NCBI GenBank assembly: GCA_002841625.1 | Contig: PHAG01000007.1 | Location: 62,001-126,000 of the forward strand | Source: Firmicutes bacterium HGW-Firmicutes-1 | Lineage (GTDB): Bacteria > Bacillota > Clostridia > Lachnospirales > Vallitaleaceae | Length of the DNA: 64,000 nt | Direction: 5' to 3' | Shown: positions 7,986 through 17,036 of the stretch, piece by piece | Numbering within the stretch: the first letter of the stretch is position 1 | Layout: the number at the start of each line of letters is the position of its first letter | Notes under the pieces: model-generated | What the model saw: only the letters and a program-made list of their open reading frames with translations | The model's database searches: none | Told to the model about the DNA's origin: nothing | Program-made: the position numbers and the translations under genes

Positions 7986-8291
7986 AGCTGAATTTGCCTC
8001 CCAATAGAGTTGACTGTAGAAAAAAGAGTAAGGGGGAACGATTATTTAAAAAACAGTATAATACTGCTATATATTACCACTAAATCGATTGTTTTTCAAT
8101 ATATCAACGAAATAAATTCGTATATTTTTGATAACTATGATAGTGAGGATTTTCTATAAAGGAGAACATATAGATGTTTTTTGCTTTCTGTGATAAAATA
8201 ACTTAAAGGGAATAATGAAATAGTTGAGATTGTTCAACTCCTAAGTTTAGATGTGAGGATAAGTAAGAACATAAAATGGAGGAATTTTTAA
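7986..8291. other. Divergent intergenic region (maturase / uppP)
   Basis: About 300 bases between the divergent maturase and uppP genes. CAGTATAATACTG at 8054-8066 is a perfect 13-base palindrome that contains a -10-like TATACT on the minus strand, so it may be the maturase promoter with a repressor site. No gene is seen. Confidence 0.4.
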
Positions 8292-9110
8292 ATGCAATTT
8301 ATCGAAATTATTAAGGCGATTATTTTAGGTATTGTTGAAGGTCTTACGGAGTGGATACCTATCAGTAGTACAGGACATATGATTTTAGTGGATGAGTTTT
8401 TACAGCTCAACATGAGTGATGCTTTTAAAGAAATGTTTTTTGTAGTGATACAACTAGGTGCAATCATGGCGGTTGTGGTGTTGTATTGGAAGAAGCTAAT
8501 GCCCTTTCAATTCAAAGAGAAGTTAATTGTAAAAAAAGATACGATGTCAATGTGGTTTAAAATTATTACGGCTTGTTTACCAGCAGCAGTAATTGGTCTT
8601 CTATTTAATGATAAAATTGATGAACTATTTTACAACTATTTGACTGTTGCAATTACTTTGATCGTGTATGGAATTCTATTTATTGTAATTGAGAGTAAGA
8701 ATAGAAAGCCCTGGATAAATGAGCTTTCTCAAATTACGTATAGAACCGCAATATTAATTGGTGTATTTCAAGTACTGGCGTTGATTCCTGGTACATCTAG
8801 ATCAGGAGCGACGATACTTGGTGCAATATTAATAGGAACATCACGAACAGTTGCTGCAGAATTTACCTTTTTCTTAGCTATTCCAGTTATGTTTGGAGCG
8901 AGTTTGGTAAAAATATTGAAATTTGGTTTGGTATTTACCGGAGATGAACTTATTATATTATCGACTGGGATGCTGGTTGCCTTTGTAGTTTCAATATTAG
9001 CGATTAAATTCTTGATGGGATATATTAAGAAACATGATTTCAAGGCATTTGGATGGTATAGAATTGTTTTAGGTGTGATTGTTATTGCGTACTTCTTAAC
9101 GATGGGTTAG
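8292..9110 (+). CDS. uppP: Undecaprenyl-diphosphatase UppP (BacA)
   Basis: This membrane enzyme recycles undecaprenyl diphosphate to the monophosphate carrier for peptidoglycan and is linked to bacitracin resistance. The 272-residue product has the two family signatures, [14 protein letters not shown] (16-29) and PGTSRSGAT (around 165-175), and about eight membrane helices. ATG 8292 follows GGAGGAATTTTTA. It forms its own unit. A bidirectional hairpin at 9152-9210 separates it from the convergent LiaF-like gene, another envelope-stress type gene. Confidence 0.95.
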   Translation: MQFIEIIKAIILGIVEGLTEWIPISSTGHMILVDEFLQLNMSDAFKEMFFVVIQLGAIMAVVVLYWKKLMPFQFKEKLIVKKDTMSMWFKIITACLPAAVIGLLFNDKIDELFYNYLTVAITLIVYGILFIVIESKNRKPWINELSQITYRTAILIGVFQVLALIPGTSRSGATILGAILIGTSRTVAAEFTFFLAIPVMFGASLVKILKFGLVFTGDELIILSTGMLVAFVVSILAIKFLMGYIKKHDFKAFGWYRIVLGVIVIAYFLTMG

Positions 9111-9151
9111 ATAGGAAAAAATAGATTACATACTATTTGTATTTGAAAAAG

Positions 9152-9210
9152 AAAGAGGATGTTCTTTATTGCACATCGCATTTGCGGTCATGTATAAAGA
9201 ACGTCCCTTT
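9152..9210. terminator. Bidirectional terminator between convergent genes
   Basis: AAAGAGGATGTTCTTTAT at 9152-9169 pairs with ATAAAGAACGTCCCTTT at 9194-9210, with T-rich flank on the plus side and A-rich flank on the other. It lies between the stops of uppP and the minus-strand gene. Confidence 0.7.
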
Positions 9211-9243
9211 ATTTTTAATTAATGTTTGTATGAGCCGATATTT

Positions 9244-9918
9244 TTATTTTATTTCAATGCCACCACAGATGAGGAAACATTTGATAGTAACTACCTTGGC
9301 TGATGGATTAGGAGTTACATTTGACCTGCGTTTATTATCCCAACCACCAAGTAATGGCAAGCCTTTCATTTCTACTCGCCATTCATCTGGCACTTTGAAG
9401 GTAATGCCTCCGAAGGCTGTAAAGGCGTCAATCACAATAGGTTCATTAGTTGTTATAACTGAATTTCTTAGGTCAACATCCATACCACCAAAGATTGCTG
9501 TTACTTCTCCGCCTCTAAAATCTTGAGAGGTATTAATGATATTTGCGCCTGAAAAAATCACAGTATTATTAAGTGTATCGAAGTTGAAGGCTTGTTTTCT
9601 TTTTGGAAATATAAACCAAATTCCTACTAAAATGATGATGGTAGGCCATATGAATTCCCATATATTCACTCCTTCAAAGAACCATCCAAGTATTTTTAAT
9701 TGATAAAACACCCCGATTATGATAGCCATCAAGCCAAAGGAGTTACGCGTTGATCGATCCAATAAGGTATAAAGGCCAAAGATAATAAGGAGTATTGGCC
9801 AATAGGTTTCAAAGATATTTTCATCTAATATACCCATCGTATTCAAAAACAAACAAATACCAACTAACATAATCATGACACCTAAAAAAGAACGTTTGCT
9901 AAATTTATATTTTTCCAT
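9244..9918 (-). CDS. LiaF-like membrane protein
   Basis: A 224-residue protein with four predicted membrane helices in the first 115 residues (LiaI/LiaF-like region, including WPILLIIFGLY and WPTIIILVGIWF) and a soluble C-terminal beta domain with IFGGMDVDLR and AFGGITFKVP. That domain is typical of the LiaF family (cell wall-active antibiotics response protein). In Bacillus, LiaF inhibits the LiaRS envelope-stress system; no liaS or liaR is adjacent here, so it may act on its own. ATG 9918 has an AGGATG ribosome binding site. The end of the gene faces uppP. Confidence 0.8.
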   Translation of the reverse strand: MEKYKFSKRSFLGVMIMLVGICLFLNTMGILDENIFETYWPILLIIFGLYTLLDRSTRNSFGLMAIIIGVFYQLKILGWFFEGVNIWEFIWPTIIILVGIWFIFPKRKQAFNFDTLNNTVIFSGANIINTSQDFRGGEVTAIFGGMDVDLRNSVITTNEPIVIDAFTAFGGITFKVPDEWRVEMKGLPLLGGWDNKRRSNVTPNPSAKVVTIKCFLICGGIEIK

Positions 9919-10326
9919 TTTTCATCCTCCCAAACATAATGCATTTGTCTATAACCTCATTATATACATTAATATTTTTTAAAGCATTAGAATTTGGTTA
10001 AAATTCAATCAAATATTCTTAAGGATTGAGTTCTAATTCTAGATTGCTAATAAAAAGATATATTTTGAAAAATGAATCAAAATTTTCTTGAAGCTTCAAA
10101 ATTAATAAAAAAACCAATGTTCATAAAAAATAATTTTATAAAATAAAAAAATAATTGTTAGAAATTACTAACATATATCATGAAATTGATATACATTAGG
10201 CATTTTAACACGGAAAATATCCGATATATTAAAAAAATAGATAATATTATTGAGTCATAACAGTGGCGATTGGTGATATTAACCATATAAAAATATGCAA
10301 GAAAATAAAATGGAACTTGTAAAAAC
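9919..10326. other. AT-rich region upstream of the nif promoter
   Basis: No gene is seen in about 400 very AT-rich bases. Two inverted repeats stand out: TGTTAG/CTAACA at 10156-10173 and ATATCA/TGATAT at 10175-10192 (six-base gap). They lie 135-170 bases before the nif -35 box and could bind a regulator. The first resembles a GlnR/TnrA box but has eight instead of seven central bases. Confidence 0.35.
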
Positions 10327-10355
10327 TTGATTTCTTTAAATTGTCATGTTATAAT
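10327..10355 (+). promoter_or_regulatory. nif operon promoter
   Basis: TTGATT at 10327-10332 and TATAAT at 10350-10355 are 17 bases apart. A vegetative-type promoter fits with control at the level of the leader rather than a sigma-54/NifA system. The transcript would start near 10362, just before the ANTAR hairpins. Confidence 0.65.
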
Positions 10356-10376
10356 TTCATCAGCATCATAGATTAG

Positions 10377-10473
10377 ATAAAGATAATGTTGTCTTTATAC
10401 CATAATCGATGAGGGCATAGGAGCTCTAACAAATCTACGTACGTCAAGTATGTGAATTTGTTAGAGCTTTTTT
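10377..10473 (+). promoter_or_regulatory. ANTAR-type antitermination leader of the nif operon
   Basis: Two hairpins precede a terminator. P1: stem 10377-10384 with 10391-10398, six-base loop AATGTT. P2: stem 10412-10416 with 10423-10427, six-base loop ATAGGA. Both loops have A at position 1 and G at position 4, the signature of ANTAR-protein targets (EutV, NasR, AmiR). The terminator is a perfect 12-pair stem, 10423-10434 with 10456-10467, followed by six Ts. The 3' arm of P2 is the 5' end of the terminator stem, so the two folds exclude each other. An ANTAR protein bound to P1 and P2 would allow read-through into nifH. No ANTAR gene lies in this window. Confidence 0.85.
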
Positions 10474-10476
10474 ATT

Positions 10477-10558
10477 GATAAGAAAGTCCTGCATAAGCAA
10501 TTGGAAAAGCGGCAGATAGGTAACGCGAGTTTAACTCGGAGTAGCCGATTTTCTTATC
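10477..10558 (+). other. Second structured segment of the nif leader
   Basis: GATAAGAAA at 10477-10485 pairs perfectly with TTTCTTATC at 10550-10558 and encloses about 64 bases with further short stems, including CGAG/CTCG and CTGC/GCAG pairs. It lies between the ANTAR terminator and nifH. I do not recognise it as a known riboswitch class. It may stabilise the nifH mRNA or sense a ligand. Confidence 0.4.
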
Positions 10559-10594
10559 TATCAGGAAGGTTCTAAAACCCAATTCATTGTTTGA

Positions 10595-11428
<834 letters not shown>

Positions 11429-11696
11429 TCATATAAGGTTGGACGCCCCATGAGGAGTCAGCATCCCAAGTTCCATAGGCACATAGTGCCAGTATATTTT
11501 AACATAATGAATGGGATTAAGCAATCTATACGTATATAATGCCTATCCCATATACACTAAAATCAAAGAGAATTAAAATAAATCAAGACAAAATAAATCA
11601 AAATAATATAAGACCTAACCAAAAGAAGACCTAAACAATATAAAGTATAAAGCTAAGCCATAATAAAAAATACAAACTAATATAGGAGTGAATGCC
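11429..11696 (+). other. nifH-nifI1 intergenic region
   Basis: About 270 bases with no gene. GGCAC/GTGCC at 11478-11490 forms a short three-base-loop hairpin soon after nifH and is followed by a T-rich stretch. The second half (about 11560-11690) is A-rich and unstructured. The hairpin could cause partial termination or mark the 3' end of a stable nifH message. Confidence 0.4.
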
Positions 11697-12023
11697 ATGA
11701 AAATGATTAGAGCCATTGTTCGACCAGAAAAAGCAACAGAAATAATGAAGGAATTATCCGATGCAGGGTACCCAGCAGTAACGAAAATTGATGTTGTAGG
11801 TAGAGGTAAGCAACGTGGTGTAAAGGTTGGAGATATCCATTACGATGAAATACCAAAAGAGATTTTAATGATCGTAGTAAAAGATGATGAGGCAAAAGAA
11901 GAAGTAGTAAGCATCATCAAGAAAACAGCTAAGACAGGAAATGGAACATTTGGAGATGGTAAAATATTTGTTACTGATGTTGAAGAGGCTTATACCATTA
12001 GTACAGGTGTAAAGGAACTTTAA
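11697..12023 (+). CDS. nifI1: Nitrogenase PII-type regulator NifI1
   Basis: A 108-residue GlnB-family protein. With NifI2 it binds NifDK and switches off nitrogenase when ammonium appears, as shown in methanogens. It begins MKMIRAIVRPEK and has GRGKQRG before the T-loop and TGNGTFGDGKIFV near the end, both family signatures. I chose ATG 11697 because AGGAG lies at 11684-11688 with proper spacing; the in-frame GTG at 11688 overlaps that Shine-Dalgarno. Its place between nifH and nifD is diagnostic for the nifI1/I2 pair in clostridia and archaea. Confidence 0.93.
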   Translation: MKMIRAIVRPEKATEIMKELSDAGYPAVTKIDVVGRGKQRGVKVGDIHYDEIPKEILMIVVKDDEAKEEVVSIIKKTAKTGNGTFGDGKIFVTDVEEAYTISTGVKEL

Positions 12024-12054
12024 TAAACGCAAATCAAAATAGGGAGTGAACCTT

Positions 12055-12438
12055 ATGAAAGAAATATCAGCAATAATCAGAATGAACAAAGTGAATGATA
12101 CAAAAAAGGCTCTATCAGAAGCAGGGTTTCCTGCAGTAACTTGTAGAAAGGTATCTGGTCGTGGGAAAAAAGCTGTTAATTTTGAAATCATTCAAGAATT
12201 ACTTGAGGGACATGATATTCAAGCACCAGCCTTAATGGAATCTATAACGGAAGGTCATCGTTTGATTACAAAAAGAATGATTATGATGGTTGTTTTAGAT
12301 GGTGAGGTAGATAGTGCGGTAAAGGCTATTATTGATGCAAATCAAACAGGTAATATGGGTGATGGTAAAATATTTATTTGCCCAATTTCAGAAACGATTA
12401 GAATTAGAACCGGTGAAACTGGTGATGAAGCAGTATAA
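12055..12438 (+). CDS. nifI2: Nitrogenase PII-type regulator NifI2
   Basis: A 127-residue GlnB-family protein, partner of NifI1 in post-translational control of nitrogenase. It begins MKEISAIIRMNK and has GRGKKAVN, then a longer T-loop region than NifI1, and TGNMGDGKIFICP near the end, as typical of NifI2. ATG 12055 follows GGGAGTGAA. It is 31 bases after nifI1 and 67 before nifD, in one transcript. Confidence 0.93.
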   Translation: MKEISAIIRMNKVNDTKKALSEAGFPAVTCRKVSGRGKKAVNFEIIQELLEGHDIQAPALMESITEGHRLITKRMIMMVVLDGEVDSAVKAIIDANQTGNMGDGKIFICPISETIRIRTGETGDEAV

Positions 12439-12505
12439 CTCAAACCATTTAGACCATCAGCTTAAGCGAAGGGTGGTCATTATGACTTAGAAAGAGGTGA
12501 TAATT

Positions 12506-14116
12506 ATGCCGCAAAATATAAATAAAGTTGTTGAGAAGGTGTTAGATTCTTATCCTGCAAAAGTTATGAAAAACAGAAAGAGTCACACCGTGATTAGAGA
12601 TACAGGAAAAACCCAAGAAATTGATGCGAATACAAGAACAATACCAGGAATTATTACCAATAGGGGTTGTGCCTACGCTGGATGTAAAGGTGTTGTTATT
12701 GGGCCAATTATTGATATGCTGCATATCGTTCATGGTCCAATTGGTTGCTCTTATTACACTTGGGGAACAAGAAGAAATAAAGGAAGAACCAGAGAAGGCG
12801 GTCAAAACTTCCTAGAATATTCGTTTAGTACAGATCTAGGTGAAAGCGATATTGTTTTTGGTGGAGAAAAGAAACTTATAAAAGCTATAGATGAAGCTGT
12901 TGAATTATTTCATCCGAAAGCGATCTCCATTAGTGCAACATGTCCAGTAGGTTTGATTGGTGACGACATACATCAAATAGCAAAACAAGCTACGCAAAAA
13001 TATGGTATACCTGTTTTAGCTTTTAGCTGTGAAGGTTATAAAGGTGTTAGCCAATCTGCAGGGCATCATATTGCCAACAACAAATTAATGTCAGAAGTGA
13101 TTGGTAAAAATGAAACCTATGAAGCAAAGGCTTATTCAATCAATATGTTAGGTGAATATAACATAGGTGGAGATGAGTGGGAAATATCCAGAGTCATGAA
13201 TAAGATTGGCTATCATGTCGTCACTTCTATGACTGGTAATTCAGTTTATGATGAAATTGCTGCAGCGCATAAGGCAGATTTAAACATTGTTCAATGTCAT
13301 CGTTCTATTAATTATATTGCAGAAATGATTGAAAAAAAATATGGTTTGCCTTGGATTAAAGTGAATTTTATCGGTATTGAATCTATGAGTAAATCCTTAA
13401 GAGATATTGCGAAGTATTTTGGAGATGAAGAGCTTATAAAAAGGACAGAACAAGTTATTGCTGAGGAGATTGCTGAAATTGAACAGGATATTCTACATTA
13501 TAAAAAAATGTGTGAAGGAAAGACAGCAATGTTATTTGTGGGTGGATCTCGTGCACATCATTTCCAAGGTATGTTAAAAGAATTGGGTATGGAAACAATT
13601 TTAGCTGGTTATGAATTTGGTCATAGGGATGACTATGAAGGTAGAGATGTTATACCTAATATAAAAATAGATGCAGATAGTAGAAATATCGAAGAAATAC
13701 AAGTTGAGAAAGATCAAGACAATTATCAACTTCGAATTTCTGAAGAAAAATACAAACAATTACAAGAAGAAATTCCACTTGGTAAATACAAAGGTATGAT
13801 CAATGAAATGGGAGATGGAACCGTTGTTATTGATGATTTGAACCATTTTGAAACAGAGCAATTTGTAAAGGCTTTGAAACCAGATATGTTTGGCTCAGGT
13901 ATCAAGGATAAGTATATGGTTCAGAAAATGGGTGTTTATTCTAAGCAAATCCATTCCTATGATTATGCAGGTCCTTATGCAGGATTTAGAGGTTCGGTAA
14001 ACTTTGCTAAAGATATTGCTGCAGGTATGAATACTTCTGCATGGAAGTATATCATTTCGCCTTGGAAGAAAGAACCAACTATTACAGGTAAGATGGGAGT
14101 TGATCAAGTATGTTAA
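12506..14116 (+). CDS. nifD: Nitrogenase MoFe protein alpha chain NifD
   Basis: The catalytic alpha subunit, 536 residues. P-cluster cysteines are Cys55 (RGCAYAGC), Cys81 (HGPIGCSYY) and Cys146 (SATCPVG). FeMo-cofactor ligands match Azotobacter Cys275 (IVQCHRSINYI) and His442 (QIHSYDYAGPY), and the GVSQSAGHHIAN stretch with the substrate-site Gln and His is intact. Between GHRDDYEG and the His ligand there is an extra segment of about 50 residues (roughly 380-430), as known from C. pasteurianum NifD. ATG 12506 follows AAAGAGGTGA. The 3' end overlaps nifK by seven bases, so translation is coupled. Confidence 0.97.
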   Translation: MPQNINKVVEKVLDSYPAKVMKNRKSHTVIRDTGKTQEIDANTRTIPGIITNRGCAYAGCKGVVIGPIIDMLHIVHGPIGCSYYTWGTRRNKGRTREGGQNFLEYSFSTDLGESDIVFGGEKKLIKAIDEAVELFHPKAISISATCPVGLIGDDIHQIAKQATQKYGIPVLAFSCEGYKGVSQSAGHHIANNKLMSEVIGKNETYEAKAYSINMLGEYNIGGDEWEISRVMNKIGYHVVTSMTGNSVYDEIAAAHKADLNIVQCHRSINYIAEMIEKKYGLPWIKVNFIGIESMSKSLRDIAKYFGDEELIKRTEQVIAEEIAEIEQDILHYKKMCEGKTAMLFVGGSRAHHFQGMLKELGMETILAGYEFGHRDDYEGRDVIPNIKIDADSRNIEEIQVEKDQDNYQLRISEEKYKQLQEEIPLGKYKGMINEMGDGTVVIDDLNHFETEQFVKALKPDMFGSGIKDKYMVQKMGVYSKQIHSYDYAGPYAGFRGSVNFAKDIAAGMNTSAWKYIISPWKKEPTITGKMGVDQVC

Positions 14117-15477
14117 ATGCTACACCAAAAGAGCAAATTGAAAGAACAGGACTTACAATTAATCCGGCTAAAACTTGTCAACCTTTAGGAGCTATGTATG
14201 CAGCCTTAGGGATTAACAAGTGTTTACCACATAGCCATGGGTCACAAGGTTGTTGCTCCTTTCATAGAATGCACCTAACAAGACATTATAGGGATCCAAT
14301 CATCGCATCAACAAGTTCCTTTACAGAAGGCTCTTGTGTATTCGGTGGGAAGTCAAATTTAACACAAGGTCTAACAAATATATTTAATGTTTATAATCCA
14401 GATGTTGTTGCTATCAATACTACCTGCTTGTCGGAGACAATTGGTGATGATGTAGGTGAAATTGTTAGGGATGCCAAAATTCCTGAGGGTAAAACAGTAA
14501 TATATGCGAGTACCCCAAGCTATCAAGGTTCTCATATTACAGGTTTTTCTAATATGTGCAAGTCCATGGTTAGCCAATTGGCAGTTAAGGAAGAAGATAA
14601 ATCAAATGGAAAAATCAACATTTTTCCTGGTTTCGTAGAACCTAGTGATATGAAAGAAATAAAACGTATCGCTAAAGAACTGAAGGTAGAATTTATTATG
14701 TATCCAGATACCAGTGAGGTTGTAAATACGCCAAATACAGGTAGATATGAAATGTATCCGAGTGGTGGTACAACAGTTGCGGATATTAAAGATTCAGGTA
14801 ATTCAATTGCAACTTTAGCATTGGGTTCTTATGCCTCACAAGATGCAGCATTTACGCTTGAAAAGCAATGTGATATCAACCCATATATTTTAAAAACACC
14901 AATTGGTATTAAAGCTACAGATGCTATGATCATGAATCTATTAGAACTAACTGGAGGATCTGTTTCTAAGGAATTAGAAGTTGAAAGAGGACAGCTAGTG
15001 GATTTAATGGTTGATATACATCATCATTATCATGATAAAAAGGTAGCAATCTATGGTGATCCAGATATCATTTTAGCTTTAACTGAGTTTGTGATTGATC
15101 TTGGAATGATTCCTAAATACATCATAACTGGTACGCCAGGAAAAACTTTCGATAAGGAAATAGCTGAAGTATTAGAAACAGCTGAAATAAAGGACTGTAT
15201 CGTAAAGATAGAAGGCGACTTATTTGGACTACATCAAATGATCAAAAACGAACCAGTAGATATGCTTATAGGGAATACCTATGGAAAATATATTGCAAGA
15301 GCAGAAAATATTCCCCTTGTAAGAATTGGGTTTCCAATTCTTGATAGAGTAGGTCATAGCTTCTTTCCAACTGTAGGCTACAGAGGTGCTATGAGATTGA
15401 TTGAAAAAATCAGCACAGCCTTCTTAGATAAGTATGATGTTGAATGTCTTGAAGAGGATTTTGAACTTGTTATGTAA
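14110..15477 (+). CDS. nifK: Nitrogenase MoFe protein beta chain NifK
   Basis: The beta subunit of the MoFe protein, 455 residues. P-cluster ligands are Cys23 (KTCQPLGA), Cys48 (GSQGC) and Cys106 (NTTCLSETIGDD). It lacks the roughly 50-residue N-terminal extension of proteobacterial NifK, like the C. pasteurianum protein; that loss matches the insertion in NifD. The ATG overlaps the last codons of nifD. About 160 bases with weak hairpins separate it from nifE. Confidence 0.97.
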   Translation: MLNATPKEQIERTGLTINPAKTCQPLGAMYAALGINKCLPHSHGSQGCCSFHRMHLTRHYRDPIIASTSSFTEGSCVFGGKSNLTQGLTNIFNVYNPDVVAINTTCLSETIGDDVGEIVRDAKIPEGKTVIYASTPSYQGSHITGFSNMCKSMVSQLAVKEEDKSNGKINIFPGFVEPSDMKEIKRIAKELKVEFIMYPDTSEVVNTPNTGRYEMYPSGGTTVADIKDSGNSIATLALGSYASQDAAFTLEKQCDINPYILKTPIGIKATDAMIMNLLELTGGSVSKELEVERGQLVDLMVDIHHHYHDKKVAIYGDPDIILALTEFVIDLGMIPKYIITGTPGKTFDKEIAEVLETAEIKDCIVKIEGDLFGLHQMIKNEPVDMLIGNTYGKYIARAENIPLVRIGFPILDRVGHSFFPTVGYRGAMRLIEKISTAFLDKYDVECLEEDFELVM

Positions 15478-15639
15478 GGGTAAAAGAGAATAGATAATAA
15501 ATCATTGTTAAATCTATTTCGGGTTGTTGCTGCACAGTAATAAGGGTTTATTAATGTGATGGTTTCATCCCGAGATGATTTTAAACTATAAATAAGCTTG
15601 CTCTAGACGTAAAAAAATAAAAGAATTGTGGTGATTCTG

Positions 15640-16977
15640 GTGGAAAAAAACAATCTATTAGAGGGTAGAAAAAAATTCATTATGCAAAAAGAAAACGAAG
15701 CACCGATGGTTATCAGCTGTGATGAAAATAGCTTATCAGGTGCAGTAAGCCAAAGAGCATGTGTTTACTGTGGTGCCAGAGTTGTCTTAAATCCTATAAC
15801 AGATGCGTTACATCTTGTGCATGGTCCAATTGGTTGCGCAAGTTATACTTGGGACATTAGAGGTAGTCTTAGTAGTGATTCACAGTTGTATCGAAACAGC
15901 TTTTCCACTGATTTAAGAGAAAAAGATATTGTTTTTGGTGGAGAAAAAAAGCTAGCTTCGGCAATTGTTGAAGCTTATGAGGAGTATCATCCCAAGGTAA
16001 TTTTTGTCTATGCTACTTGTGTTGTAGGGGTTATAGGTGATGATATTGATGCTGTTTGTAAAAATGCAGAGAATGAGTTAGGTATTCGTGTACTTCCTGT
16101 TAAATCACCAGGGTTTTCTGGGAACAAAAGGAGTGGGTACAAGGCTGGGTGTAATGCTATTTTGCAGTTAATGGGAGAAACAAAGGTTGCTGAAACAATA
16201 CCTGATTCTATTAATTACTTAGGTGATTTTAATTTAGCCGCAGAAGCTTGGATTATTAAAAGCTATCTAAATGAGATGGGTGTTAAACTCCTTACAGTAC
16301 TTACAGGTGATTCAAATTATGAAAGTCTTTTGCAAGCACCAAGAGCAGAGCTGAATATTGTCCAATGTGCGGGATCAATGACTTATTTGGCCAAGCAAAT
16401 GGAAAGTGCTTATCAAATTCCGTTTGATAAAGTGCGGTTTCTTGGAGTTGATGAGACTGTAAGTGCGTTAAGGAAAATAGCCAATCTGCTAGGCAATACT
16501 GATATTATCATAAGAACAGAAAAACTTATTGAAAGAAAACTAACTGAAGTAAATGACGTATTAGATCAATATCGTAAAAAGGTGAAAGGACATAAAGCGG
16601 CTATCTACGTTGGTGGTGGATTTAAGGCAATAGCACTTATAAAGCAATTCAACAATTTAGGTATAGATACAGTTGTAATTGGTACGCAAACAGGCGATCA
16701 GGAGGAGTATGAAATGATACGAAGCTTGACCAAACAGGGTACAGTCATACTCGATGATACCAATCCAAATGAATTGCAAAAATTTATACTTGAAAAAGGT
16801 GCTGACATTCTTGTAGGTGGTGTAAAGGAAAGACCCCTTGCTTACAAACTAGGAATCGCATTTATTGACCATAATCATGAAAGAAAGCATGCATTAGCGG
16901 GTTTTGAAGGTGCAATTAATTTTGCTCAAGAAGTAGACTTAACGGTCAATAGCCCAGTGTGGGATTACTTAACCTAA
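15640..16977 (+). CDS. nifE: FeMo-cofactor scaffold protein NifE
   Basis: NifE with NifN forms the scaffold on which the NifB product is matured to FeMo-cofactor. The product has SQRACVYCGAR and HGPIGCASYTWD, giving the cysteines expected for NifE, and YATCVVGVIGDD. It lacks the His that holds the cofactor in NifD. The start is uncertain: GTG 15640 (445 residues) has GGTGAT ahead, GTG 15628 is also in frame, and ATG 15682 would shorten it. It resembles clostridial NifE in length. Its 3' end overlaps a short copy of the dispersed repeat (16969-16998). Confidence 0.94.
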   Translation: MEKNNLLEGRKKFIMQKENEAPMVISCDENSLSGAVSQRACVYCGARVVLNPITDALHLVHGPIGCASYTWDIRGSLSSDSQLYRNSFSTDLREKDIVFGGEKKLASAIVEAYEEYHPKVIFVYATCVVGVIGDDIDAVCKNAENELGIRVLPVKSPGFSGNKRSGYKAGCNAILQLMGETKVAETIPDSINYLGDFNLAAEAWIIKSYLNEMGVKLLTVLTGDSNYESLLQAPRAELNIVQCAGSMTYLAKQMESAYQIPFDKVRFLGVDETVSALRKIANLLGNTDIIIRTEKLIERKLTEVNDVLDQYRKKVKGHKAAIYVGGGFKAIALIKQFNNLGIDTVVIGTQTGDQEEYEMIRSLTKQGTVILDDTNPNELQKFILEKGADILVGGVKERPLAYKLGIAFIDHNHERKHALAGFEGAINFAQEVDLTVNSPVWDYLT

Positions 16978-16998
16978 TGCGGAAGCTTTGTAACATTG
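16969..16998 (+). repeat. Dispersed repeat, short copy D
   Basis: TTAACCTAATGC, then GGAAGCTTTGTAACATTG. It matches copy C at 53629 in 26 of 30 positions and the 3' half of copies A and B. It covers the stop codon of nifE and part of the nifE-nifN gap. Confidence 0.6.
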
Positions 16999-17036
16999 GA
17001 AATAAATATATAAAATTTGAAAGGGGAGTAGTCCAT

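Noticed and set aside
9137-9526. 129-codon open frame on the plus strand after uppP
   Set aside because: It lies opposite the LiaF-like gene and includes the terminator hairpin. Its product has no family features, while the minus-strand product has clear ones.
10156-10173. GlnR/TnrA box upstream of nif
   Set aside because: TGTTA and TAACA arms are separated by eight bases instead of the seven of the consensus. It is kept only as an inverted repeat, not called as a GlnR site.
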